In this document: in pieces, positions 53,454-61,721 of the stretch
Layout: the number at the start of each line of letters is the position of its first letter
Position numbering within the stretch: the first letter of the stretch is position 1
Assembly (NCBI RefSeq): GCF_900176375.1
Contig: NZ_FWYF01000001.1
Location: forward strand, 620,001-684,000
Origin: Reichenbachiella faecimaris
Lineage (GTDB): Bacteria; Bacteroidota; Bacteroidia; Cytophagales; Cyclobacteriaceae
DNA: 64,000 bases
Direction: 5' to 3'
Position numbers and translations under genes: made by a program
The notes under the pieces: model-generated
What the model was told of the DNA's origin: nothing
The model's database searches: none
What the model saw: the letters and a program-made list of their open reading frames with translations, nothing else

Positions 53454-53515
53454 CCAGCGTGGTCATTAAAAAAATCTATTCTCCCCTTTCCTAACCGTTT
53501 GGTGATACTTATACC

Positions 53516-53523
53516 TACCTTTG
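53516..53523 (+). promoter_or_regulatory. -7 box (TACCTTTG) of rhlE
   Basis: TACCTTTGCGG matches the recurrent box and leaves a leader of about 40 bases. A TTG at 53499-53501 is somewhat too close to be a standard -33 element. Confidence 0.5.
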
Positions 53524-53571
53524 CGGCTTAGAGAAATGCCAAAAGTGCATTTCAGCACTTTATAGCATTAT

Positions 53572-54819
53572 ATGACATTCGAAGAATTGCCCCTCATTGC
53601 GCCTATACTCAAGGCGCTTAAAGATAAAAACTACACAGAACCTACTGCCATACAAGCCAAAGCCATACCCTTGGTATTGGACAGAAATGATGTCCTAGGT
53701 TCTGCCCAAACCGGAACAGGAAAAACGGCAGCTTTTGCCATTCCGATCATTCAGCGCATACATGAAATGGAAGGCGGAAATGGCGGTAAGCCACAGTTGC
53801 TTTCTTTGATCGTAACACCTACCAGAGAATTGGCCATACAGATTGATGAAAACATCAGACTGTACAGCAAATACACCAACTTGAAGCATACTGTGATATT
53901 TGGTGGAGTAAAGCAAGGCTCTCAAGTAGACAAACTCAAAAGAGGCGTGCACGTGCTCGTCGCCACACCTGGCCGTCTACTAGACTTGATCAGCCAAGGA
54001 CATATCTCCTTGAATCAGATCAAAATATTCGTGCTCGACGAGGCTGATCGAATGCTAGACATGGGGTTTGTCAATGATGTGAAGAAGCTACTGACTTATT
54101 TACCCAAGCAACGTCAGTCATTATTCTTCTCAGCCACCATGCCCACCAGCATTCTCAAATTGGCCAATGAGATACTGACTAACCCAAAGAAAATAGAGGT
54201 GAATCCAGTCTCGTCTACTGCCGAAACCATTCAGCAGTATCTCTATTATACCAATAGGGAGTCCAAAAAGAAACTCCTGCTCCATATCCTAAAGGATGAT
54301 AAAATGGATCAAGTGTTGATCTTTGGAAGAACCAAACATGGCGCTGACAGAATAGCCAGAGACTTACACAAATACAAAATCAAATCAGCTGCCATACACG
54401 GCGACAAGGCCCAAAACCAAAGACAGAAAGCCTTGAAAGATTTCAAAGCTGGAAAAATCAGGGTGCTGGTAGCCACAGACATTGCCGCACGTGGGATCGA
54501 CATTGATAAACTAAAGTACGTCATCAATTATGATGTGCCTGGTGAAGCCGAAACTTACGTACATAGAATCGGCCGTTCTGGTCGTGCAGGTGAGGCGGGT
54601 GTTGCTATTTCGATTTCAGAGCCAGAAGAAAACACAAATGTGAAGGCCATAGAAAAGCTCACAAAGCAGACCATCAAAGTCATCAAGGACCATCCATTCC
54701 CGCAAACAGAGAAGCCCATGACAGAGGCAGAAAAGAAGGAATGGAACAAAGAAAAACAACGTCGCAAGCAAGAGTTTTTTGCAAATAGGAAGAAGTCTGG
54801 TGGTGGCCGCAGAAGGTAG
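53572..54819 (+). CDS. rhlE: DEAD-box RNA helicase RhlE-like
   Basis: A 415-residue helicase with the complete motif set: Q motif (PTAIQAKAIP), motif I AQTGTGKT (45-52), DEAD (156-159) in VLDEADRMLDMGF, SAT in FFSATMP, ATDIAARGIDI and HRIGRSGR. A short basic tail (KKEWNKEKQRRKQEFFANRKKSGGGRRR) follows the core, as in RhlE-type proteins. It remodels RNA, probably in ribosome assembly or cold response. RhlE is favoured over DeaD/CsdA because the long C-terminal domains of the latter are absent. Confidence 0.93.
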   Translation: MTFEELPLIAPILKALKDKNYTEPTAIQAKAIPLVLDRNDVLGSAQTGTGKTAAFAIPIIQRIHEMEGGNGGKPQLLSLIVTPTRELAIQIDENIRLYSKYTNLKHTVIFGGVKQGSQVDKLKRGVHVLVATPGRLLDLISQGHISLNQIKIFVLDEADRMLDMGFVNDVKKLLTYLPKQRQSLFFSATMPTSILKLANEILTNPKKIEVNPVSSTAETIQQYLYYTNRESKKKLLLHILKDDKMDQVLIFGRTKHGADRIARDLHKYKIKSAAIHGDKAQNQRQKALKDFKAGKIRVLVATDIAARGIDIDKLKYVINYDVPGEAETYVHRIGRSGRAGEAGVAISISEPEENTNVKAIEKLTKQTIKVIKDHPFPQTEKPMTEAEKKEWNKEKQRRKQEFFANRKKSGGGRRR

Positions 54820-54867
54820 GCGACTCAAAAAAACAGTAGCTTTGCAGTGTTCTAGTAATGTTTTTAT

Positions 54868-55434
54868 ATGTCATTTCGAACCTTTTATAATACAGTACTT
54901 AATTCGTCGAGAGATTCGAATACTGACCTTCCTTTCCCAATAAAAGTAGTTCACTTCAAAAAAGGCGAGATCGTTACAAAATATGACCAACTTGAGAATC
55001 TGGTTTATTTCATTAATGAAGGAATGGTCGAAATGACAATCAGGAGCTACGTGACTGAAAAAATTATTGATTTTTTTTTCGAAAACGAAATGGTTTGTGG
55101 ATTCACCTCGTTTTTGACCCAACAACCTACAGATGTGCAGATAAAAGCTTTGATAGACTGCAAAATGGAAATGATCAAACGCGAAGACTTAATGAGTGCT
55201 TATAAACATTCGTTGGAGGCCAATCAGTTTGGTAGAATCTTAACTGAACAAGGTTATATCAGAAAGTCTAACCGTGAAAAAGAGCTACTCACAAAAACGG
55301 CTGAAGAAAAATATGCCGAGATGTTTGCCACACATTCACAATACATTTCGCAAATACCTGTCAACAAAATCGCCAAATATCTTGGTATACATCCCGAAAG
55401 TTTGAGTAGAATCAGGAAGAAGCTAAATTCCTAA
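54868..55434 (+). CDS. Crp/Fnr-family transcription regulator
   Basis: A 188-residue regulator. The cyclic-nucleotide-binding-like barrel covers about 20-115 (FKKGEIVTKYDQLENLVYFINEGMVEMTIR, then FFFENEMVCGFTSFLTQQPTDVQIKAL), and the C-terminal helix-turn-helix is VNKIAKYLGIHPESLSRIRKKL (165-187). The residues that bind cAMP phosphate in Crp are not conserved, so another ligand or none is likely. This form is very frequent in Bacteroidota. A 50-residue frame follows 78 bases downstream. Confidence 0.88.
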   Translation: MSFRTFYNTVLNSSRDSNTDLPFPIKVVHFKKGEIVTKYDQLENLVYFINEGMVEMTIRSYVTEKIIDFFFENEMVCGFTSFLTQQPTDVQIKALIDCKMEMIKREDLMSAYKHSLEANQFGRILTEQGYIRKSNREKELLTKTAEEKYAEMFATHSQYISQIPVNKIAKYLGIHPESLSRIRKKLNS

Positions 55435-55511
55435 CATAGATCAAGTCCTTTTTTTAGCAAAAAAAATTTCATACCGCTTCTTTTGTGTTCTCAAAATAAA
55501 AACAAAAGATT

Positions 55512-55664
55512 ATGGAAAACCATTTTTCACAATTTGCCAAACCAGTAGACTTTCTATTGAACCCAAAGCTCCATGTATGTACGCGGAGTTTATGTCATAA
55601 TGATTATCTGAAACGAGATATTTCTATGTTTTCTGTTCAAAAACTATTTCCAAATAATTTTTAA
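55512..55664 (+). CDS. Short ORF after crp-like gene, possible gene remnant
   Basis: An ATG frame of 50 residues (NHFSQFAKPVDFLLNPKLHV, then CTRSLCHNDYLKRDISMF). The first half looks like the start of a real protein; the second half overlaps the 3' end of the opposite tetR gene. It may be the beginning of a gene that was cut off when the tetR cassette arrived, or a real small protein. No family recognised. Confidence 0.3.
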   Translation: MENHFSQFAKPVDFLLNPKLHVCTRSLCHNDYLKRDISMFSVQKLFPNNF

Positions 55665-56238
55665 AGTGTTTCAGCTGCTTGGCTGAAATTTCCTTGCGAT
55701 TAATAGCTTTTGAAACGATAAATGAACCTTCCAAAATCACTACAAAATGATCAGCTAATGATTTTGTGTCAATTTCCATTTTCGTTGTATGACTTTTTAG
55801 TACTTCCGTTAGCATTTGATTGAAGACTCCTCTCCACATCAAAATAGATTCTGAAATGTACTTCTTTATGTCATCATTAAAATGGCTCGGTTCGTAGCTA
55901 TAAGAAGCATATAAACAGCCAGGGATTTCTTCCAATTCAGTTAAGAGATCAATAAACCACTGCACGAAATGAAGTAATCGATCAAAAGGGTTGCTAATGT
56001 AAGCTTCCGTATCTTTTAATGCATGCGCTAACTCTGCCTTATCATTTTCAATATACTCTTCAATCAAGGCCTTTGCCAAATCTGATTTAGACTTGAAGTG
56101 ATAAAAAAAGGCACCTTTAGTAATCCCAGTCTTTCCTAGAATTTGGTCAATCGTTGTACCAGCGAAACCATTTTGTAGCACCAGGTTCTTTGATTCGGTT
56201 AATATCTTGGCTCGTGTTGGTTTACCATCTCTTCCCAT
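55624..56238 (-). CDS. TetR/AcrR-family repressor
   Basis: A 204-residue TetR regulator. The DNA-binding domain is at 8-55 (TRAKILTESKNLVLQNGFAGTTIDQILGKTGITKGAFFYHFKSKSDL); the rest is the helical ligand-binding domain, which differs too much between members to indicate the ligand. It is divergent from a fatty-acid hydroxylase/methyltransferase operon, and a perfect 19-base inverted repeat lies between them, so it most likely represses that operon and itself. Confidence 0.94.
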   Translation of the reverse strand: MGRDGKPTRAKILTESKNLVLQNGFAGTTIDQILGKTGITKGAFFYHFKSKSDLAKALIEEYIENDKAELAHALKDTEAYISNPFDRLLHFVQWFIDLLTELEEIPGCLYASYSYEPSHFNDDIKKYISESILMWRGVFNQMLTEVLKSHTTKMEIDTKSLADHFVVILEGSFIVSKAINRKEISAKQLKHFKNYLEIVFEQKT

Positions 56239-56258
56239 TTGGCTAATATAATAATGTT

Positions 56259-56314
56259 AACAGACTAGTTGGTACAATTTAAAATACAATTATATTTGTA
56301 CCAACTAGTCTGTT
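56259..56314. promoter_or_regulatory. TetR operator pair overlapping a promoter
   Basis: AACAGACTAGTTGGTACAA (56259-56277) and its exact reverse complement (56296-56314) flank 18 bases. Each arm also contains an internal ACTAGT palindrome, so each could bind one TetR dimer. A TATATTTG box (56291-56298, TAnnTTTG) with TTG at 56269-56271 forms a plus-strand promoter directly within the repeat, so bound TetR would block it. Confidence 0.8.
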
Positions 56315-56340
56315 TAATTAAACTCAAAATAATTACGATT

Positions 56341-57120
56341 ATGCAAGAACTATTTTCAAAATTTCCGACACCTTATCAAATACTTACTGATCCGGTCTCC
56401 ATTTCTGTTTACCTGATAATTAGTGGATTGTTTTTATATGAAGCTATATTTCCAGCTCGACCATTACCAAGTATGAAATACTGGAGGATCAGAGGTCTCC
56501 TTTTTTTCCTAGTATTCATTTTGTTTACCTCCTATGCGCCTTTGCTGTGGGATGATTTTCTTTCTTCCTATCAATTGATCGACCTGAGTCACCTCAACCT
56601 GTGGATTCAAACATTTATGGCCATCTTTTTATTCGAACTGGTGCAGTACGGGTGGCACATTAGTATGCACAAATCCAATTTCTTTTTTAGGGTCTCTCAT
56701 CAATTGCATCACAGTGTCGAGCGCCTGGATGTTTCGAGTGCATTCATGTTCAGTTTCAATGATATGATTGGTTTGTCTCTAATCAGTTCTCTCTGTTTCT
56801 CACTCATCATGGGACTATCTCCACAGGCAATTACCAATATGATTTTTTTCACTACTTTTTTAGGTGTTTTTCAACATGCCAATATCCATACACCACAATG
56901 GTTAGGCTATATCATTCAAAGACCAGAAAGTCATACGGTACACCATGCTAGAGGCATCCATGCGTACAATTATACAGATCTACCAATCATAGATATTTTG
57001 TTCGGCACATTCAAAAATCCAAAAACTTTTGAGCATCAGACTGGATACTATGACGATGCCTCAAGTAGGATACTAGATATGCTTAGAGGAAAAGATGTAA
57101 CCAAACCTTCTCAGCCATGA
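56341..57120 (+). CDS. Sterol desaturase / fatty acid hydroxylase-family protein
   Basis: A 259-residue integral membrane di-iron enzyme. Histidine clusters of the family are present: HISMH, HQLHHSVE and, later, HTVHHARGIHAYNY. About four to five hydrophobic segments surround them. The ATG at 56341 is used; the frame reaches back to 56269 through the operator region, which is unlikely to be translated. Such enzymes hydroxylate or desaturate lipids or carotenoids. It is followed by a methyltransferase gene overlapping by four bases and is controlled by the divergent TetR, suggesting inducible modification of a lipid-like compound. Confidence 0.9.
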   Translation: MQELFSKFPTPYQILTDPVSISVYLIISGLFLYEAIFPARPLPSMKYWRIRGLLFFLVFILFTSYAPLLWDDFLSSYQLIDLSHLNLWIQTFMAIFLFELVQYGWHISMHKSNFFFRVSHQLHHSVERLDVSSAFMFSFNDMIGLSLISSLCFSLIMGLSPQAITNMIFFTTFLGVFQHANIHTPQWLGYIIQRPESHTVHHARGIHAYNYTDLPIIDILFGTFKNPKTFEHQTGYYDDASSRILDMLRGKDVTKPSQP

Positions 57121-57755
57121 CCTACGAATTCGAACTCAATTATTTCAGAGGGCCGCTTAATGCCTGGATTTTTAAGGCATTAAGCAGTTATATGAATCGA
57201 CTATTTGGTGACTCTAAAAGAAAACTTTTTGAGGGCCATCCGTCTACAGTAGTAGAAATAGGACCTGGTGCTGGGGCAAATATGAGGTACTATAGTAAAG
57301 GCACCAATCTCATAGCTATTGAGCCCAATTTGCACATGCACGAAAATCTTCACAAAAGTGCTTACCAATATGGCATTAATTTGAAGATCAGATCATTGGT
57401 GGGTGAAGCTATTGATCTACCTGATAATTCTTACGAGTTTGTAGTATCCACATTGGTACTCTGTAGCGTCCATGATCCTGAGATGGTTTTACAACAAATC
57501 AAACGCATACTAAAACCTGACGGCAAATTTGTATTTATTGAACATGTAAAGGCAAAAGAGAATACATTCTTGGCCTGGTTTCAACGACTCATACACAAAC
57601 CTTGGCATTGGTTCTTCGAAGGATGCCACACGAACAGGGACACAGCCTCCATACTTCAATCCATTGGTTTTAGTAGTCTCACTATTGAAAACTACAACCA
57701 ATATTCTCCGTTTGTAGCAATTATCCCTCAGATCAGAGGAAGAGCCATTAAATGA
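57117..57755 (+). CDS. Class I SAM-dependent methyltransferase
   Basis: A 212-residue methyltransferase. Motif I is VVEIGPGAGANMRYY (45-59), followed by the acidic end of strand 2 (LIAIEPNLHMHENL), then DNSYEFVVSTLVLCSV (motif II/post-I) and ILKPDGKFVFIEHV. The late segment (FQRLIHKPWHWFFEGCHTNRDT) is like the METTL7/UbiE-type small-molecule methyltransferases, which act on lipids or thiols. Start and stop codons overlap both neighbours by four bases, so it is translated as part of the desaturase operon. Confidence 0.9.
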   Translation: MTYEFELNYFRGPLNAWIFKALSSYMNRLFGDSKRKLFEGHPSTVVEIGPGAGANMRYYSKGTNLIAIEPNLHMHENLHKSAYQYGINLKIRSLVGEAIDLPDNSYEFVVSTLVLCSVHDPEMVLQQIKRILKPDGKFVFIEHVKAKENTFLAWFQRLIHKPWHWFFEGCHTNRDTASILQSIGFSSLTIENYNQYSPFVAIIPQIRGRAIK

Positions 57756-58711
57756 AATTGATAATGAAAACTCAAAATAGCATTCAAATGAACCGTTTTC
57801 CTAGCTGGATACTCAGTACACTTTTTATTCTCTTTTCCTGTAGCACTGAAGAGGACGTTGCTCCAAAGGAGGACGAGATTATTCCTGAAGTTCCTGAGCT
57901 GGGTATTGATGTGGCTTATTTACCTGTAGTGGTTCACGTTGTCCACTTGGGTGAAGACATAGGTCATGGTACTAACCTATCTGATGCGCGAATCCTAAGA
58001 CAAATTGAAATCCTTAATGAAGATTTTAGAAGGAAAGCCAATACAAGGGGATTCAATAATCACCCTGATGGAGCAGATAGCAAAATAGAATTTGTTTTGG
58101 CAAAAACAGATCCAGATGGAAACCCTACCAATGGTATCAATAGAATAGATCAAAATAAAATTAATGTGCCCAGTTTAGGCTATAATCAAAACCACTATGC
58201 GCAATATGCTTATTGGAATTCTAGTCAATACATTAATATCTGGACAACGCCCTTACCTGAATCAGCAATATGCTTGGCATTGGGAATATCTTCTGCACCA
58301 GATACGGATTTACCAGGAACAGAATTATTGCTGATCCCAGGGCCAAATGACAAAGAAGGAATTCTAATTAACCACTTTCATTTTGGAGAGTCTGATATAG
58401 ATTGTCACGCAAGGTACGGAAGAACATTGACCCATGAAATGGGTCACTACTTGGGGTTATTACACACCTGGGCAGGTAATGATTGTGAAAATAATGACTA
58501 TTGTGAAGATACACCAGCAGTAGATCAGCCCGTGTACAATATTGCCTTTGTTGGGTGTAAAGGAGAAACAGCACAAGTCAATAATTACATGACGTGGTCT
58601 GATGATCAACTTATGAATATGTTTACCCATGATCAAATGGATCGTATGCATTACGTCCTTAAAAATCATAAAGGCAGAAACGCTCTTTTGAGCAGTCCTG
58701 GCATTCGATAA
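57752..58711 (+). CDS. Secreted zinc metalloprotease (M43-like), lipoprotein
   Basis: A 319-residue exported protease. The signal peptide ends in a lipobox (ILFSC). The zinc site is HEMGHYLGLLH (228-238), and a downstream MTWS Met-turn places it in the metzincins; the order matches the pappalysin/M43 group, as does the Cys-rich stretch around NDCENNDYCEDTP. The start at 57752 overlaps the methyltransferase stop; a later ATG at 57788 gives a more compact signal peptide and is equally plausible. Being in the TetR-controlled operon by overlap is unexpected, and it might have its own promoter. Confidence 0.87.
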   Translation: MKLIMKTQNSIQMNRFPSWILSTLFILFSCSTEEDVAPKEDEIIPEVPELGIDVAYLPVVVHVVHLGEDIGHGTNLSDARILRQIEILNEDFRRKANTRGFNNHPDGADSKIEFVLAKTDPDGNPTNGINRIDQNKINVPSLGYNQNHYAQYAYWNSSQYINIWTTPLPESAICLALGISSAPDTDLPGTELLLIPGPNDKEGILINHFHFGESDIDCHARYGRTLTHEMGHYLGLLHTWAGNDCENNDYCEDTPAVDQPVYNIAFVGCKGETAQVNNYMTWSDDQLMNMFTHDQMDRMHYVLKNHKGRNALLSSPGIR

Positions 58712-58807
58712 ACGCAAGGGTAAAATATCAAACATAAATTTCCGTGCTCGATAACGACAACTATATAATGGTATATATTTGTTTCATTAATCATTAAATT
58801 TTTGAAT

Positions 58808-59413
58808 ATGACTATTGTAGGAATCGGAAAAAACTATGTAAATACACTCAAAGAAATGCCATCGCCCAAATGGCAACCTATCATATTTACCAAGCCAGAA
58901 ACTACACTACTGATGGATGGTGCTCCTTTCGAAATACCCGCTATCTCCAATGAGGTAGCCTACGAGGTTGAATTGGCTTATAGAATTTCTAAAAAAGGAA
59001 AGAATATAAGCGAAGCAAATGCTCTGTCCCATGTGGATGCAGTCGCAGTATCTATAGACTTCACTGCCAAGGATGTACTGGCAAAAAGCAGAGAAAATAA
59101 AGGCCCCTGGGCATTGGCCAAAGGGTTTGATGGCGCCACGCCTATTTCAGATTTTTTTCCTCTCACTCAGTTTGAGGATGAAATCAATTTTGCTTTAGAC
59201 CTGAATGGCAAACGCGTTCAAACTGGAAATTCCTCATTGATGGTATACCAACTACCAGAAATTATTGCGCATGTTTCACAGTTCATGACGCTAAACCCTG
59301 GAGACATTTTATTGTCTGGTACACCAGCACATGGTGTAGGCCTGGTCAAACCTGGCGATCAACTCTTGCTTACACTGGAGGGAGAAAACAAACTGGCGTT
59401 TGAAGTGCGCTAA
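58808..59413 (+). CDS. Fumarylacetoacetate hydrolase-family protein
   Basis: A 201-residue FAH-fold enzyme. The ATG at 58808 begins MTIVGIGKNYV. Signature segments are GKNYVNTLKEM, FTKPETTLLMDG, VELAYRISKKGKNI with the metal-binding Glu, DFTAKDVLAKSRENKGPWALAKGFDGATPIS and LNPGDILLSGTPAHGVG. Relatives are acylpyruvate hydrolases, oxaloacetate decarboxylases (FAHD1-like) and isomerases of aromatic degradation. The exact substrate is not set by the motifs; an FAHD1-type activity is the commonest for this length. Single gene, convergent with the SCO gene. Confidence 0.9.
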   Translation: MTIVGIGKNYVNTLKEMPSPKWQPIIFTKPETTLLMDGAPFEIPAISNEVAYEVELAYRISKKGKNISEANALSHVDAVAVSIDFTAKDVLAKSRENKGPWALAKGFDGATPISDFFPLTQFEDEINFALDLNGKRVQTGNSSLMVYQLPEIIAHVSQFMTLNPGDILLSGTPAHGVGLVKPGDQLLLTLEGENKLAFEVR

Positions 59414-59420
59414 ATGAATG

Positions 59421-59451
59421 GATGCCAAGGCTAGAGCAGCGTCTTGGCATC
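59421..59451. terminator. Hairpin between convergent genes
   Basis: GATGCCAAG and CTTGGCATC are perfect nine-base arms around 13 bases. The hairpin overlaps the last codons of the SCO gene and follows the FAH gene by seven bases. No T tract is seen on either side, so termination is plausible but not certain. Confidence 0.45.
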
Positions 59452-60099
59452 TGTTATCAACTGATTGACAGCTGTTTTATTCAATCCATTATAAATGCCT
59501 CTGATTCTTCTGTTTTGATCTATGAGTAAAAAATTCTCGGTGTGGATAAAATCCTCAGGGTCTTTTTGCAGTCCTAAGTCTTCTTCCACAAAATATTGAT
59601 TTCTTCCCAAATCATATATCACTGATCGTTCTCCAGTGAGAAGTTGCCATTTGTCACTATTGATTCCCTTGATTCTGGCATAGTCCTTCAGCACCTCTAC
59701 ACTGTCATAAGCTGGTGTCACAGAATGCGAAAAGATTTGTACCCCATCTTCCATGTTGAACGCCTCCTGAACCAGTAGCATGTTGTTGGTCATCTTAGGG
59801 CAAATCCCTGGACATGTGGTAAAGAAAAAATCCACCACTGTGATTTTGCCATTCAAATGCTGCTCCGTGATCTTTTCACCCAGCTGATTATACAAAGTAA
59901 AGGAGGGAATTTGATGAAAGTCACTGGTTACATTTCCAGGAACCAGCCACCTGGGCGTGAAAGTAGCCTCATTATAATAGGGTAGATATTCTACTCTGCT
60001 CGTTTTTTCTCGAACATTGGAACAGCCTGTAATTGCTGTCACTGTCAGCAACAGTAAAACTTTAATCTCGATACACCACTTGCTCATCATCCAATTCAT
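59431..60099 (-). CDS. SCO1/SenC-family protein, lipoprotein
   Basis: A 222-residue exported protein with a thioredoxin-like SCO fold. The signal ends in a lipobox (TVTAITGC). The metal site is FTTCPGICPK (C96, C100) with a late His in IHTENFLLID. SCO proteins deliver copper to the CuA site of cytochrome oxidase or act as periplasmic thiol-redox proteins. The start is the first ATG, overlapping the MORN gene by 38 bases; ATGs at 60090 and 60087 are alternatives. It is the last gene of a YHYH-MORN-SCO operon. Confidence 0.92.
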   Translation of the reverse strand: MNWMMSKWCIEIKVLLLLTVTAITGCSNVREKTSRVEYLPYYNEATFTPRWLVPGNVTSDFHQIPSFTLYNQLGEKITEQHLNGKITVVDFFFTTCPGICPKMTNNMLLVQEAFNMEDGVQIFSHSVTPAYDSVEVLKDYARIKGINSDKWQLLTGERSVIYDLGRNQYFVEEDLGLQKDPEDFIHTENFLLIDQNRRIRGIYNGLNKTAVNQLITDAKTLL

Positions 60100-60682
60100 A
60101 ACACAAATTTGATCTTTTCAATCCAAAAACACGACCATTTTTAGCCTCATAGTTGGCGTATACTACCCCGTTCTTTCTAAAAGCCTGCTGCCGGCCTTCT
60201 TCTTGCCCCATATTCATGTGCATCAGCTTATGGAGCTCCCCTGAACTAAACCATTTCTTCTGTTCTCCATGCAGCTTGCCAGATTTATACGAAAGTTGGG
60301 CCAGTAGTTGATAACCACCTTCCTGAGACCATCTTTTCACCGTACCGTCCAATTTGTTTTGCCTATAGTTTTCTGTGTATTTCAACTTCCCATTCGGGAA
60401 ATAGGTCATCAACAACCCTTCCCTTTTTCCTTCAAATACGCCAAATGCTCTGAGCAAGGTGCCGTTTGGATAGCGCTCATGTATGTGTCCTGACACCCTG
60501 GAAGAATCTAATTTCAATAACCAAGTACTATTGTTTCTATTAAAAAAAACCTCCTCCATTTGATACTCTACGGCAGGAAGGACTATGTCCTTTGCCTCAT
60601 TCAATTCTGCAGATGACTTGGCGATATCTTGAACGCAGGCGGACAATAGTCCAAGCCAGATCAATAGTACTTTAGTATTCAT
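60062..60682 (-). CDS. MORN-repeat (YwqK-like) lipoprotein
   Basis: A 206-residue lipoprotein (signal ending LLSAC). The body consists of several MORN-variant repeats of the type G-x-(L/F)-x-x-Y-F-P-N-G-K-L-K-Y-x-E (e.g. MTYFPNGKLKYTENYRQNKLDG, WFSSGELHKLMH). The C-terminal segment (RKNGVVYANYEAKNGRVFG) ends in a small Cys-containing unit, SNLCYEL. Databases often label such proteins antitoxin YwqK, but the label is misleading: nothing here indicates a toxin. The gene lies between the YHYH (30 bases) and SCO genes (overlap). The ATG at 60682 is used; the TTG upstream is not. Confidence 0.83.
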   Translation of the reverse strand: MNTKVLLIWLGLLSACVQDIAKSSAELNEAKDIVLPAVEYQMEEVFFNRNNSTWLLKLDSSRVSGHIHERYPNGTLLRAFGVFEGKREGLLMTYFPNGKLKYTENYRQNKLDGTVKRWSQEGGYQLLAQLSYKSGKLHGEQKKWFSSGELHKLMHMNMGQEEGRQQAFRKNGVVYANYEAKNGRVFGLKRSNLCYELDDEQVVYRD

Positions 60683-60712
60683 AGGTAACAATTGGAGGAG
60701 GATTATAAAAAT

Positions 60713-61504
60713 TTACATGATGGCATTTTGTGTGCCCTGAAGGTCTACACCAAACAATAAATAATACGTATTTAGGTAAATTTCATTGACGATGTGATAA
60801 TGATAAAATTCCTCTGTGCTGTGCTGTGTAGTGGCATAATGTCCATTGGATGCGTCGCCATCAATAGGATAATCACCAATGGAATTACATTTCCTCCCAT
60901 ATATCAAAAATCCGTCAGACATTATACCCAATAGCTCGTCATCGTCTATAGTCAAAGGAGAAGTCTCACCTACATCCCTGGCTTCTACGTGGTAATGATA
61001 ACCCGTTGGTCCAGAATGTCCACCTGACCAATCAAATCCAGAAGCCGTCCCTTCAGTCACGTCAGTGGGGCCTTCAGATTGGTTATAAATGGGCACACCT
61101 GTCACAGAAATACCAATAGCTCCCAAACCAGTTTCTGTACTTGTAGAGGCCAATTCTGGCTCAGTAGGCACGGTCAGGGTATAGCTCGCTTCTGTGATAT
61201 TTCCGGGCGAAATACTCTCCTCATCTGCAACTATGGGATCAATATACAAATCATCATTAGCAGACCAGTAGGGTGAAGTATGATTGGGGAGTGCATTTGA
61301 AACTATGGTGATTTCATCACCATCAAAAGACACAGTTACTGCACTTGCATTGAATTCATCAAAGGCTAAAGTAGGTGTGGCTACCACGTCTCCAGTAGTT
61401 TCGTCATTGTCGTCATCATTGTCAGTGGCAGCATCGTCTTCCGAGCATGCATACATCGCAAATAGTCCAAATATCATGGACAAAAGGATAATAGATTTCT
61501 TCAT
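60713..61504 (-). CDS. YHYH-domain lipoprotein
   Basis: A 263-residue lipoprotein (signal KKSIILLSMIFGLFAMYAC) followed by an acidic linker (EDDAATDNDDDNDE). The YHYH domain carries its two signature motifs, GYHYH and YHYH near the C-terminus, plus the GHSGPTGYHYHVEARD and LLGIMSDGFLIYGRKC segments. The His clusters suggest metal binding, though the family has no proven activity. First gene of the operon with MORN and SCO genes; copper handling in the periplasm is a reasonable hypothesis given the SCO partner. Confidence 0.88.
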   Translation of the reverse strand: MKKSIILLSMIFGLFAMYACSEDDAATDNDDDNDETTGDVVATPTLAFDEFNASAVTVSFDGDEITIVSNALPNHTSPYWSANDDLYIDPIVADEESISPGNITEASYTLTVPTEPELASTSTETGLGAIGISVTGVPIYNQSEGPTDVTEGTASGFDWSGGHSGPTGYHYHVEARDVGETSPLTIDDDELLGIMSDGFLIYGRKCNSIGDYPIDGDASNGHYATTQHSTEEFYHYHIVNEIYLNTYYLLFGVDLQGTQNAIM

Positions 61505-61721
61505 ATTGGTGCTTTTTATAGTGTTTGAATTACTATTGAAACGGGTAGATGAATAAATGTCCTACCCCTCTTTTTTTAAAATGACAGAAATTAAATTTTA
61601 AAATGCTATTTCTTTTCCATGTAATTGATTTATAGAAAACCATTAGATTCACTCTGATACAACCGACATTAAACACCATAGTAGTGTTTAGCAGGTGTTG
61701 TTCGTCAGCTCCGGTTTTTGA

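Noticed and set aside
60062-60682. Toxin-antitoxin system based on the YwqK antitoxin label
   Set aside because: The protein is a MORN-repeat lipoprotein in an operon with SCO and YHYH genes; no toxin gene is present.
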